DNA of 64,000 bases from Brachybacterium sp. EE-P12 (lineage in GTDB: Bacteria > Actinomycetota > Actinomycetes > Actinomycetales > Dermabacteraceae): positions 124,001 to 188,000 of the forward strand of contig NZ_QXCP01000006.1 in NCBI RefSeq assembly GCF_003711805.1, given 5' to 3'. The position numbers were made by a program, and so were the translations under genes. The notes beneath the pieces were generated by a model. It did no database searches and was not told where the DNA came from. It saw only the letters and a list, made by a program, of their open reading frames with translations. This document shows, piece by piece, positions 39,957-48,817 of the stretch. Each line of letters begins with the position of its first letter. Position 1 is the first letter of the stretch.

Positions 39957-41198
39957 TTGTTCAAGGACGCATGGGTCCTGATGGACCGGAGTCACAATTC
40001 CCGCGACAATGCCGAGCACCTTTTCAAGTATCTCCGATCGGAACGACGTGATATCAACGCTTGGTTCGTCGTGCGGAAGGGGACGCCCGATTGGAATCGT
40101 CTTCGAGCGGAAGGCTACAAGCGACTCATTCCGCACGGGAGCCTTCTCTGGATGATCCTGTGTCTGCATGCTGCCCACATGGTGTCGTCTCACGTGGATC
40201 GGTACGTCGTCGAGCCCTTCGCGAGGCGGGGTGGCTGGAACTGGCGATACGTCTTCCTCCAGCACGGTGTGACGCAGGCCGATCTGTCCAGATGGCTGAA
40301 CTCCAAGCGCATCGATCTATTCGTCACTGCGTCCAGGGACGAGTACGCTTCGATCGCTGGTGATGGCTCGGCATATTCGTTCACTTCCCATGAAGTGCAA
40401 CGGACCGGGTTCCCTCGGCACGACAAGCTGATGAGACTTGCCAAGGTGTCACGAGCGGAGCGAAGGCAGAGGCATGTTCTCGTCATGCCGACCTGGCGCG
40501 CGTACTTCTCCCAGCTCGCGTCCGCCGGAACCGGAGAGCGCGGGGCGCACCCGGAATTCTTCAAGTCGGACTTCGCGCGGGAGTGGCAGACTTTGCTCAC
40601 TGACCGGAGACTGTTGGAGCTGTGCCGGCGAGAAGATCGTGATCTGGTGTTCATGCCCCACCCTAATCTCGAGCCCTACCTGGAGGGATTCAACCTTCCC
40701 AAGGGCGTTCGTGTGTTCACCTATGCAGATGCTGATGTCCAGGAGATTATCGCCAGTGCTGATGTGATGATCACCGACTATTCGTCGGTTGCCTTCGACG
40801 CCGCCTTCGTGAGTTGCCCTCTCGTGTACTTCCAGTTCGACCGTAGCGAGTTCTTGGGTGGTGGGCACATCGGGCGCCCTGGCTACTTCGACTATGAGAC
40901 TCATGGCTTCGGTCCGGTCGTGGGGACGGTGGACGGTGTGGTCGAGGCTCTGGAACGATGTGCAGAATTCGGCTTCTCAGTGCCGGCCGAGTTCGCTCGG
41001 CGAGCCCGGAATGCATTCGGGACACCGAAGCCCGGTGCCTGTGAAAGAGTGACACGCGCGATTGAGGATCTGGAAAAGCCGCTCTCCAAGCGTCAACTAC
41101 GTACTCCTATCCCCACTCCGGTGGCTCCGCCGCATGCAGTCGATCAGGTCGTCGAAGCAGTTCGCGCGGGCGGCGCAGGGCGAGATCTCGCATCCTGA
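39957..41198 (+). CDS. CDP-glycerol glycerophosphotransferase domain protein, 5'-truncated by the IS
   Basis: The domain (TagF/TagB type) transfers glycerol phosphate from CDP-glycerol in teichoic-acid-like polymers. Visible motifs: WVLMDRSHNSRDNAEHLFKYL at the start, FLQHGVTQADLSRWLN, VLVMPTWRAYF, FMPHPNLEPYL and the nucleotide-binding DVMITDYSSVAFDAAF. The open frame continues back to the IS right end (codons from 39945), and the first possible start is a TTG at 39957 with no ribosome binding site. It therefore looks like the rear part of a larger GT2-CDP-glycerol transferase gene. It may be untranslated despite an intact domain. Confidence 0.82.
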   Translation: MFKDAWVLMDRSHNSRDNAEHLFKYLRSERRDINAWFVVRKGTPDWNRLRAEGYKRLIPHGSLLWMILCLHAAHMVSSHVDRYVVEPFARRGGWNWRYVFLQHGVTQADLSRWLNSKRIDLFVTASRDEYASIAGDGSAYSFTSHEVQRTGFPRHDKLMRLAKVSRAERRQRHVLVMPTWRAYFSQLASAGTGERGAHPEFFKSDFAREWQTLLTDRRLLELCRREDRDLVFMPHPNLEPYLEGFNLPKGVRVFTYADADVQEIIASADVMITDYSSVAFDAAFVSCPLVYFQFDRSEFLGGGHIGRPGYFDYETHGFGPVVGTVDGVVEALERCAEFGFSVPAEFARRARNAFGTPKPGACERVTRAIEDLEKPLSKRQLRTPIPTPVAPPHAVDQVVEAVRAGGAGRDLAS

Positions 41199-41298
41199 CC
41201 CTCGCGCCCGCATGGCGGACGCAGGACTACGCTGTGCTCTGACCCCGTCGCACCCGAGGGCGTGAGCGACGACCATCATCCGTACCGGAGGAGATTCC

Positions 41299-42906
41299 GT
41301 GACGCGTCCCGTCGTGCTCATCGCTGAGGAGCTGTCGCCCGCCACCGTCGAGGTCCTGGGCCCTGACGTCGAGGTCCGCAGCGTGGACGGCACCGACCGT
41401 GCCGCGCTGCTGGCCGCGGTGAAGGAGGCCGATGCCCTCCTGGTCCGTTCCGCCACCCAGGTCGATGCCGAGGTCTACGCCGCGGCCGACCACCTCAAGG
41501 TCGTCGCCCGCGCCGGCGTGGGCCTGGACAACGTGGACGTCGCCGCGGCCACGTCGGCCGGGGTCATGGTCATCAACGCCCCCACCTCCAACATCGTCTC
41601 CGCCGCGGAGCTCGCGATCGCGCTGATCCTCGCCTCGCTGCGCAACCTGGGCCGCGCCGACGCCTCCGTGAAGGCGGGCCGCTGGGAGCGCAAGCAGCTC
41701 ACCGGCGTGGAGCTGCTGGAGAAGACGGTCGGCGTGGTGGGCTTCGGCCGCATCGGGCAGCTGGTCGCCGAGCGGCTGCGCCCCTTCGGCGTGAACCTCC
41801 TGGCCTACGACCCCTACGTCAACCACGCCCGCGCCGCCGAGCTCGGCGCCCGCGTCGTCGAGCTCGACGAGCTGATGCGCGAAGCGGACGTGCTCACCGT
41901 GCACATGCCCAAGACCCCCGAGACCACCGGGCTGATCGGCGCCGAGCAGTTCGCGCTCGCGAAGCCGACCCTCCACGTCGTCAACGCCGCCCGCGGCGGG
42001 CTGATCGACGAGGAGGCGCTGTACACGGCGCTGAGCACCGGGCAGATCGAGGGTGCGGCGCTGGACGTCTACTCCTCCGAGCCGCCCGCGAAGAGCGAGA
42101 CCGCCGCGAAGCTGCTCGAGCTCGACAACCTCACCCTCACCCCGCACCTCGGCGCCTCCACCTCCGAGGCGCAGGAGAAGGCCGGCGTGGCCGTCGCGAA
42201 GTCCGTGCGCCTCGCGCTCGCGGGCGAGCTCGTGCCCGATGCGGTCAACGTCGCCGGCGGCGCGATCGACGACCTGGTCCGACCGGGCGTGGCGCTGGCC
42301 GACCGGCTCGGCCAGCTGTTCACGGCGCTCGCGGGCGAGGCGCCCGAGGTCCTCGACATCGAGGTGCACGGCGAGATCGCCTCCCGCGACGTGACCGCGC
42401 TGAAGCTCTCCGCCCTGCGCGGCATGTTCCGCTCCGTGGTCACCGAGCAGGTCAGCTACGTCAACGCCCCCGTCCTCGCCGAGGAGCGCGGCATCGCCGT
42501 GCAGCTGGTGACCGACGAGAACACCGAGCGCTTCCGCAACGTCATCACCCTGCGCGGCACCCTGCGCGACGGCGAGGTCGTGGCCGTCTCCGGCACGCTC
42601 AGCGGCGTCGACCAGGAGCACAAGCTCATCGAGGTCTTCGGCCACGCGCTGGACGTGCCCCTGAGCGACCACCTGCTGATCATCCGCTACGAGGACGGCC
42701 CGGGCCTGATCGGCCGCTACGGCGCGAGCCTCGGGGAGGCCGGCATCAACATCGCCGGCATGCAGGTCTCCCGTGCGCGCCGCGCCCAGGGCGCCGAGGC
42801 GCTCGTCGTGCTCGACCTCGACGAGTCCGTGGACCGCGAGTTCGCCGAGGAGCTCGGCGCGACGATCGACGCGCGCTCCACCCACGCCGTCGACCTCGTC
42901 TACTGA
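41299..42906 (+). CDS. serA: D-3-phosphoglycerate dehydrogenase
   Basis: First enzyme of serine synthesis, 535 residues, long form. The catalytic region shows [18 protein letters not shown], the NAD-binding [30 protein letters not shown] and [17 protein letters not shown] (active-site His). An intervening allosteric domain and a C-terminal ACT domain follow ([34 protein letters not shown]). It starts at GTG 41299 behind CGGAGGAG; a -10-like TACGCT sits at 41228-41233. In many actinobacteria serA directly follows ilvC, but here an island separates them. Confidence 0.96.
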   Translation: MTRPVVLIAEELSPATVEVLGPDVEVRSVDGTDRAALLAAVKEADALLVRSATQVDAEVYAAADHLKVVARAGVGLDNVDVAAATSAGVMVINAPTSNIVSAAELAIALILASLRNLGRADASVKAGRWERKQLTGVELLEKTVGVVGFGRIGQLVAERLRPFGVNLLAYDPYVNHARAAELGARVVELDELMREADVLTVHMPKTPETTGLIGAEQFALAKPTLHVVNAARGGLIDEEALYTALSTGQIEGAALDVYSSEPPAKSETAAKLLELDNLTLTPHLGASTSEAQEKAGVAVAKSVRLALAGELVPDAVNVAGGAIDDLVRPGVALADRLGQLFTALAGEAPEVLDIEVHGEIASRDVTALKLSALRGMFRSVVTEQVSYVNAPVLAEERGIAVQLVTDENTERFRNVITLRGTLRDGEVVAVSGTLSGVDQEHKLIEVFGHALDVPLSDHLLIIRYEDGPGLIGRYGASLGEAGINIAGMQVSRARRAQGAEALVVLDLDESVDREFAEELGATIDARSTHAVDLVY

Positions 42907-42937
42907 TCCCGTCCCCCTCCGAGGAGGAGCACTCTCC

Positions 42938-44008
42938 ATGAGCACCACCCCCGCCCCGAGCACCCTGCGCCTGGCCGTCATCGAGGGCGACGGCATCGGC
43001 AAGGAGGTCGTCCCCCAGGGGCTGCGCGCCCTGCGCGCCGCCCTCGAGCCCGCCGGCGTCGCCGTCGAGCCGACCCCCTTCGACCTCGGGGCGGGGCGCT
43101 GGCACCGCACGGGCGAGACCCTCCCCGACGAGGACATGGCCGCCCTGGCCGAGCGCGACGCGATCCTGCTCGGCGCCGTCGGCGACCCCGGCGTCCCCTC
43201 CGGCGTGCTCGAGCGGGGCCTGCTGCTGAAGCTCCGCTTCGCCTTCGACCACTACGTCAACCTGCGCCCCACGCGCCTGTTCCCGGGCGTCGCGACCCCG
43301 CTCGCCGAGCCGGGGGACGTCGACTTCCTCGTCGTGCGCGAGGGGACCGAGGGCCCCTACGTCGGCAACGGCGGCTCGATGCGCACCGGCACCGAGCTCG
43401 AGGTCGCCACCGAGGTGTCCCTGAACACCGCCGTCGGCGTCGAGCGCGTGGTCCGCTACGCCTTCGAGCAGGCCGAGGCGCGGCGCAAGAAGCTCACCCT
43501 CGTGCACAAGCACAACGTGCTCGTCCACGCCGGTCACCTGTGGCGGCGCATCGTCGAGCAGGTCGGCGCCGAGCACCCGGAGGTCGAGGTCGACTACGCC
43601 CACGTCGACGCGATGATGATCTACCTCGTCCAGGATCCCTCCCGCTTCGACGTGATCGTCACCGACAACCTCTTCGGCGACATCGTCACCGACCTCGCCG
43701 GCGCGATCGGCGGCGGGATCGGCCTGGCCGCGAGCGGCAACGTCAACCCCACCGGCGCGTTCCCCTCGATGTTCGAGCCCGTGCACGGCTCCGCCCCGGA
43801 CATCGCCGGGAAGGACCTCGCCGACCCCACCGCCACCGTGCTCTCCGTCGCTCTGCTGCTGGACCACCTCGGTCACGTCGAGCCCGCCGCCGCGGTGCGC
43901 GCCGCCGTGGAGAACGACCTCGCCGCCCGTGCGGCGGACCCGGCGCTCGCCTCCCGCGGCACCGCGCGGATCGGCGACGACCTCGTCGCCGCGATCACCG
44001 GGCGCTGA
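42938..44008 (+). CDS. leuB: 3-isopropylmalate dehydrogenase
   Basis: NAD-dependent oxidative decarboxylation of 3-isopropylmalate in leucine synthesis; it may also act on the erythro-3-methylmalate of the citramalate route. Features: [35 protein letters not shown], the catalytic [15 protein letters not shown] with [14 protein letters not shown], and the NAD-binding ending [24 protein letters not shown]. The start at 42938 has GAGGAGGAG upstream. It is 356 residues, lies 31 bases after serA, and is in the same operon. Confidence 0.95.
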   Translation: MSTTPAPSTLRLAVIEGDGIGKEVVPQGLRALRAALEPAGVAVEPTPFDLGAGRWHRTGETLPDEDMAALAERDAILLGAVGDPGVPSGVLERGLLLKLRFAFDHYVNLRPTRLFPGVATPLAEPGDVDFLVVREGTEGPYVGNGGSMRTGTELEVATEVSLNTAVGVERVVRYAFEQAEARRKKLTLVHKHNVLVHAGHLWRRIVEQVGAEHPEVEVDYAHVDAMMIYLVQDPSRFDVIVTDNLFGDIVTDLAGAIGGGIGLAASGNVNPTGAFPSMFEPVHGSAPDIAGKDLADPTATVLSVALLLDHLGHVEPAAAVRAAVENDLAARAADPALASRGTARIGDDLVAAITGR

Positions 44009-44059
44009 GCGCCCGCACCTGACACACTGACCCTGCCGACCCTCACCGAGGAGACCACC

Positions 44060-45151
44060 GTGAGCGCACTCGCCTTCACCCAGACCAGCACGACCCGTCG
44101 CGTGGGCGACGACGAGCGCGCCCGCATCCTCTCCGCCCCCGGCTTCGGCCAGCACTACACCGACTTCATGGCCCGCGCCCGCTGGAGGGCCGACGGCGGC
44201 TGGGGGCAGGACGAGGTCGTGCCCTTCGGTCCACTGCAGCTGTCCCCGGCCACGGCCGTGCTGCACTACGGCCAGGAGATCTTCGAGGGCCTGAAGGCGT
44301 TCCGCCACGCCGACGGGTCGGTGTGGACCTTCCGCCCCGAGGCGAACGCCGAGCGCATGCAGCGCTCCGCCCGACGCCTCGCGCTTCCCGAGCTGCCGGT
44401 GGAGGACTTCCTCGCCTCGCTGAAGGCCGTGGTCGCGGCCGACGAGCCGTGGGTGCCCGAGGCGACCAGCGAGGAGTCGCTCTACCTGCGCCCCTTCATG
44501 TTCGCCTCCGAGGAGTTCCTCGGCGTGCGCGCCGCGGAGACGGTCGACTACTACGTCATCGCCTCCCCGGCCGGCCCCTACTTCCCGCGCGGCGTGCAGC
44601 CGCTGGTCGTGTGGATCACCGACGAGTACGCGCGCGCCGGCGCCGGCGGCACCGGCGCCGCGAAGTGCGGCGGCAACTACGCCTCCTCCCTGCTGGGCAA
44701 GCGCGAGGCCGCGGAGAACGGGGCCGACGAGGTGCTCTTCCTCGACTCCGAGACCCACACCAGCATCGACGAGCTCTCCGGCATGAACGTCGTCGCGATC
44801 ACCGCCGACGGCCGCCTGCTCACTCCGGCCCTGACCGGGTCGATCCTCGAGGGCGTCACCCGTCTGTCGATCCTGCGCCTGGCGGAGGATCGCGGGCTCG
44901 AGGTCCACGAGCAGAAGCTCGTCATGAGCGAGATCGTCCAGCAGCTGCAGGACGGCACCATCACGGAGATGTTCGCCTGCGGCACCGCCGCGGTCATCAA
45001 CCCCATCGGCGAGTTCCGCTCGAGGAAGGGCTCCTGGACCGTCGGCGACGGCGGCTCCGGCGAGGTCACCCTCGCGCTGCGCAAGGAGCTCACCGACATC
45101 CAGTACGGCCGGATCCCGGACCGCCACGGCTGGTTGACCCGACTGGTGTGA
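44060..45151 (+). CDS. ilvE: branched-chain amino acid aminotransferase
   Basis: Fold type IV PLP aminotransferase of 363 residues, performing the last step to Ile, Leu and Val. Diagnostic parts: LHYGQEIFEGLKAFRHADGSVWTFRPEANAERM, the PLP lysine region GAAKCGGNYASSLL, EVLFLDSETHTSIDELSGMN, and FACGTAAVINPIGEF. It starts at GTG 44060 with ACCGAGGAG upstream. It is followed 7 bases later by cimA. Confidence 0.95.
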   Translation: MSALAFTQTSTTRRVGDDERARILSAPGFGQHYTDFMARARWRADGGWGQDEVVPFGPLQLSPATAVLHYGQEIFEGLKAFRHADGSVWTFRPEANAERMQRSARRLALPELPVEDFLASLKAVVAADEPWVPEATSEESLYLRPFMFASEEFLGVRAAETVDYYVIASPAGPYFPRGVQPLVVWITDEYARAGAGGTGAAKCGGNYASSLLGKREAAENGADEVLFLDSETHTSIDELSGMNVVAITADGRLLTPALTGSILEGVTRLSILRLAEDRGLEVHEQKLVMSEIVQQLQDGTITEMFACGTAAVINPIGEFRSRKGSWTVGDGGSGEVTLALRKELTDIQYGRIPDRHGWLTRLV

Positions 45152-45158
45152 GTCCGTC

Positions 45159-46784
45159 ATGACGAATCCCGCGACCACCCCCATGATCGACGCCTTCCAC
45201 CTCTACGACACGACGCTGCGCGACGGCTCCCAGCAGGAGGGGCTCACCCTCTCGGTGGCCGACAAGCTCGCCGTCGCCCGCCTCCTGGACGAGCTGGGCG
45301 TGACCTACATCGAGGGCGGCTGGCCCGGCGCCGTCCCGCGCGACACGGAGTTCTTCGCCCGCGCCCGCACCGAGCTGGAGCTCGGCACCGCACGCCTGGC
45401 CGCCTTCGGCGCGACCCGCAAGGCCGGCGTCGACGTCGCCGAGGACGCGCAGGTCCGGGCGCTCGTCGATTCCGGCGCGCCGACGATCACCCTGGTCGCG
45501 AAGTCGGACCTGCGCCATGTCACCGGCGCGCTGCGCACCACCGCCGAGGAGAACCTCGCGATGGTGCGCGAGACCGTCGCCCACCTCGTCGGCCTCGGCC
45601 GGGAGGTGTTCGTCGACGCGGAGCACTTCTTCGACGGATTCCTCCACGACCCCGACTACACCGCCTCCGTGCTCCTCGCCGCGCACGAGGCCGGCGCCTC
45701 CGTGCTCGTGCTGTGCGACACCAACGGCGGGATGCTCCCGCACCAGGTCACGGAGATCGTCGAGGACCTGCGCGTCCGGCTCGAGACGGCAGGGGCGGGC
45801 ACGGCGCGGCTGGGCGCCCACACCCACAACGACACCGGCTGCGCGGTCGCCAACGCGATCTCCGCCGTCCGCGCCGGGATCACCCACGTCCAGGGCTGTG
45901 TGAACGGCTACGGGGAGCGCACCGGCAACGCCGACCTCGTCACCCTGCTCGCGGATCTGCAGCTGAAGATGGGCATGGAGCTCGTCCCCGCCGAGACCCT
46001 CGGCGAGGCCACCCGCATCTGCCATGCGATCGGCGAGATCGTGAACATGCCCGTCAATCCTCGCGCCCCCTACGTCGGCGCGAGCGCCTTCGCGCACAAG
46101 GCCGGGCTGCACGCGAGCGCGATCCGCGTGGACCCCGATCTGTACCAGCACACCGATCCCCGCGCCGTGGGCAACGACATGCGCATGATCATCTCCGACA
46201 TGGCCGGCCGCGCCTCGATCGAGCTCAAGGGCCGCGAGCTCGGCTTCGACCTCGCCGGCGAGCCGGAGCTGCTCACCCGCCTCGCGCAGACCGTCAAGCA
46301 GCGCGAGGCGATCGGCTACTCCTACGAGGCCGCCGACGCGTCCTTCGAGCTGCTCCTGCTCGACGCCCTCGGGCAGGTGCCCAGCTACTCGGTCGTCGAG
46401 TCCTGGCGCGCCACCTCCCAGCTGGGACGCGACGGGACCCTCGAGACCGAGGCGACCGTGAAGCTGCAGGCCGACGGCGGGGGAGAGCACCAGCGCAAGG
46501 TCGCGATCGCCGAGGGCAACGGCCCCGTCAACGCCCTGGACCTCGCCCTGCGGGAGGCGCTGCGCGAGCGGCACCCCGAGGTCGACGAGTTCGAGCTGCG
46601 CGACTTCAAGGTCCGGATCCTCGACGCCCAGCACGGCACCGACGCCACCGTGCGCGTGCTCGTGCGCACCTCCGGGCGCGGCCTGGAGTTCCAGACCGTC
46701 GGCGTCGGCCCCAACGTCATCGAGGCCTCCTGGGAGGCGATCTACGACGCCTACACCTACGGGCTGCACAAGTCCGGCGTCTGA
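45159..46784 (+). CDS. cimA: (R)-citramalate synthase
   Basis: Condenses pyruvate and acetyl-CoA to citramalate, giving a threonine-independent route to 2-oxobutyrate for isoleucine. The HMGL-like domain carries LYDTTLRDGSQQEGLTLS, VYIEGGWPG-type sequence (TYIEGGWPGA), LCDTNGGMLPHQV and GAHTHNDTGCAVANA. The C-terminal LeuA-type allosteric domain includes LRDFKVRILDAQHGTDATVRVLVRT. GWPGA and the overall pattern fit the CimA subgroup rather than LeuA. It is 541 residues and the last gene of the serA-leuB-ilvE-cimA operon. Confidence 0.92.
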   Translation: MTNPATTPMIDAFHLYDTTLRDGSQQEGLTLSVADKLAVARLLDELGVTYIEGGWPGAVPRDTEFFARARTELELGTARLAAFGATRKAGVDVAEDAQVRALVDSGAPTITLVAKSDLRHVTGALRTTAEENLAMVRETVAHLVGLGREVFVDAEHFFDGFLHDPDYTASVLLAAHEAGASVLVLCDTNGGMLPHQVTEIVEDLRVRLETAGAGTARLGAHTHNDTGCAVANAISAVRAGITHVQGCVNGYGERTGNADLVTLLADLQLKMGMELVPAETLGEATRICHAIGEIVNMPVNPRAPYVGASAFAHKAGLHASAIRVDPDLYQHTDPRAVGNDMRMIISDMAGRASIELKGRELGFDLAGEPELLTRLAQTVKQREAIGYSYEAADASFELLLLDALGQVPSYSVVESWRATSQLGRDGTLETEATVKLQADGGGEHQRKVAIAEGNGPVNALDLALREALRERHPEVDEFELRDFKVRILDAQHGTDATVRVLVRTSGRGLEFQTVGVGPNVIEASWEAIYDAYTYGLHKSGV

Positions 46785-46808
46785 GGGGCCGCGGGGACGG
46801 GGGAGCGC

Positions 46809-46814
46809 TACCCT
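46809..46814 (+). promoter_or_regulatory. -10 box (TACCCT) for the ACT protein, leaderless arrangement
   Basis: TACCCT ends 6 bases before the ATG at 46821, with no ribosome binding site in between. Confidence 0.5.
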
Positions 46815-46820
46815 GTGACC

Positions 46821-47345
46821 ATGACCACCTACCTGCTCACCGCCCTCGGCGATGACCGCCCCGGCCTGGTCGCCGCCCTGGCCTCCGCCGTCGACGAGCA
46901 CGGCGGCAGCTGGGTGGACAGCCAGCTCGCGCTGCTCGCCGGGAAGTTCGCCGGCATCGTCGAGGTGGACCTGCCCGATGCGCGGGTCGAGGCGTTCCTC
47001 GCCGCCCTGCCCGCCCTCGAGGCCTCCAGCGGGCTGCGGGTCGAGGCGACCGCTGCCGAGGCCGTTCCCCGCACCGCGCCGAGCCGCCCCCTGCGCCTGC
47101 ACCTGCTGGGCCAGGACCGCACCGGCATGATCCGCGAGGTCACCACCGCCCTGTGCTCCCAGGGCGCGACGATCGACGGCCTGCGCTCCTGGACCCGCGA
47201 GGCCCCCGAGGGCGGCGGCATGCTCTTCGAGGCGGAGGCCGAGCTGCGCCTGCCCGAGCACGCCGAGGAGGCCGACGTGCGCGAGGCGCTCGAGACGATC
47301 GCGGCCGAGCTGATGGTGGACCTGGAGCTCGACGGCCCGGAATGA
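46821..47345 (+). CDS. two-ACT-domain regulatory protein (GcvR-like)
   Basis: A 174-residue protein consisting of two ACT domains. The first starts YLLTALGDDRPGLVAALASAVDEHGGSWVDSQLALLAGKFAGIVEV; the second starts LHLLGQDRTGMIREVTTALCSQGATIDGLRSW. This is the layout of the glycine cleavage repressor GcvR and related amino-acid sensors. It follows cimA but appears to have its own promoter. A GTG at 46815 would add two residues. The ligand and target are unknown; proximity to serA and ilv genes suggests an amino acid. Confidence 0.85.
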   Translation: MTTYLLTALGDDRPGLVAALASAVDEHGGSWVDSQLALLAGKFAGIVEVDLPDARVEAFLAALPALEASSGLRVEATAAEAVPRTAPSRPLRLHLLGQDRTGMIREVTTALCSQGATIDGLRSWTREAPEGGGMLFEAEAELRLPEHAEEADVREALETIAAELMVDLELDGPE

Positions 47346-47395
47346 CGTTCTCCCGGCGATTATCGTAATGGTGGTCGTGCGTAATTCGCATCTTT

Positions 47396-47458
47396 CCGGA
47401 TAGCGGCCGACGAAGATTTCGCAGAACGTGCCTATCCGGGACCGAAGTCCTCTAGGGT
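47396..47458 (+). promoter_or_regulatory. nar promoter region with inverted repeat operator candidate
   Basis: CCGGATAG (47396-47403) and CTATCCGG (47432-47439) form a perfect inverted repeat 28 bases apart. A -10-like TAGGGT follows at 47453-47458, about 105 bases before narK. The arms would fall near -62 and -26 relative to the likely start point, a sensible place for a regulator of nitrate respiration. It is not an FNR-type site (no TTGAT-n4-ATCAA). Confidence 0.45.
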
Positions 47459-47563
47459 GGCCCCACGGGCCGAGGATCCTGGCGAGGTAGAAGTCCACCT
47501 CAGCGGTGCGTCGTCGAGCGATGCTCGTCCCGCGTGTCCGCTCGCGTCCGAGGAGCGTCATCG

Positions 47564-48790
47564 ATGCCCGGGTCCACGTCCACCGCCGCCACCACCACTG
47601 CGCAGGACACCGTTCCGCCCGGTGCCTGGCGAGCGCTTCTGCTGGTCACCCTCGGTTTCGGGGTGAACTTCTGGGCCTGGGCGCTGCTGAGCCCGCTGGG
47701 CCCCGTGTACGTCGAGCGGGGCCTCGCGCAGGACGCCTCGCTGATCGTGGCGCTTCCCGTGCTGGTCGGCTCCCTGGGCCGGATCCTGGTCGGAGGGCTC
47801 TCGGACCGCTTCGGCGGCCACCTCATGTTCCCGCTCGTATCGCTGCTGACCGTGATCCCGGTGCTGTTCCTGGGCCTGGTCGGCCAGTTCACGTATTCCA
47901 CGCTCCTGCTGGGCGGATTCTTCCTCGGCATCGCCGGCACCACGTTCGCGATCGGCGTCCCCTACGTGAACGCCTGGTTCCCGCCTGCCAAGCGTGGAAT
48001 GGCCACCGGGCTGTACGGCGTGGGCATGGGCGGCACCGCCATCAGCGCCTTCACCACCGTGCCGCTCGTGGACTCCGTGGGCACCGCCGCCCCCTTCGTC
48101 ATCACCTCGATCGCGCTCGTGATCTACGCGATCCTGGCCTGGCTGTTCATGCACGACGCCCCCACCTGGTCCCCCTCGACCAAGAGCATCCTCGCCCAGT
48201 CCCTCACCGCGATGCGGCTGAAGGTCACCTGGCAGGCCTGCTACCTGTACGCGCTGAGCTTCGGCGGCTATGTCGCGTTCTCCGTCTTCCTGCCCACGAT
48301 GCTGAAGAACTGGTACGGCCTCACCACGGCCGACGCCTCCTTCCGCATGGCCGGCTTCGTGATCGTCGCCGTGGTCATGCGCCCGCTCGGCGGCACCCTC
48401 TCGGACCGGATCGGCGCCTCGCGCACCCTGCTGATCTCCTACACGGCCGTGGCCCTCGCCGCGCTGATGCTCGCCTTCCAGCCCGCGCTGATGCCGATCG
48501 GCACGATCGACTTCATCGTCATGGCCGCCGGCCTCGGGCTCGGCTCCGGCGCGGTCTTCGCCCTGGTCGCCCAGACCACCGACCCCTCCGTGGTCGGTTC
48601 CGTCACCGGCTTCGTCGGCGCCGCCGGCGGCCTCGGCGGCTTCGTCCCGCCGCTGGTGATGGGCGCGATCCACGCCAGCAGCGGGAGCTACTCCCTCGGG
48701 ATCGTCCTGCTGCTGATGGCGACCCTCGGCGCCGTCGTCGTCACCCTCTTCGTCGCGCGCGGCGCCCGCGCCGCCGCGACCACCGCCTGA
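47564..48790 (+). CDS. narK: nitrate/nitrite transporter NarK (MFS)
   Basis: A 408-residue major facilitator protein with about 12 membrane segments that moves nitrate in and/or nitrite out. Nitrate-family signatures are visible: GFGVNFWAWALLSPLGP in the first segment, GRILVGGLSDRFGG after the second, and GIAGTTFAIGVPYVNAWFPPAKRGMATGLYGVGMGG. The ATG at 47564 has GAGGAG upstream; a GTG at 47534 is in frame but less likely. It lies 27 bases before narG, and so leads the nar operon. Confidence 0.93.
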   Translation: MPGSTSTAATTTAQDTVPPGAWRALLLVTLGFGVNFWAWALLSPLGPVYVERGLAQDASLIVALPVLVGSLGRILVGGLSDRFGGHLMFPLVSLLTVIPVLFLGLVGQFTYSTLLLGGFFLGIAGTTFAIGVPYVNAWFPPAKRGMATGLYGVGMGGTAISAFTTVPLVDSVGTAAPFVITSIALVIYAILAWLFMHDAPTWSPSTKSILAQSLTAMRLKVTWQACYLYALSFGGYVAFSVFLPTMLKNWYGLTTADASFRMAGFVIVAVVMRPLGGTLSDRIGASRTLLISYTAVALAALMLAFQPALMPIGTIDFIVMAAGLGLGSGAVFALVAQTTDPSVVGSVTGFVGAAGGLGGFVPPLVMGAIHASSGSYSLGIVLLLMATLGAVVVTLFVARGARAAATTA

Positions 48791-48817
48791 ACCCCGCCCC
48801 GCCCAGGAGGAGCACCC

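Noticed and set aside
41062-41265. Small plus-strand frame after the CDP-glycerol transferase
   Set aside because: It overlaps the end of that gene in another frame and runs into the serA promoter. No motif or ribosome binding site supports it.
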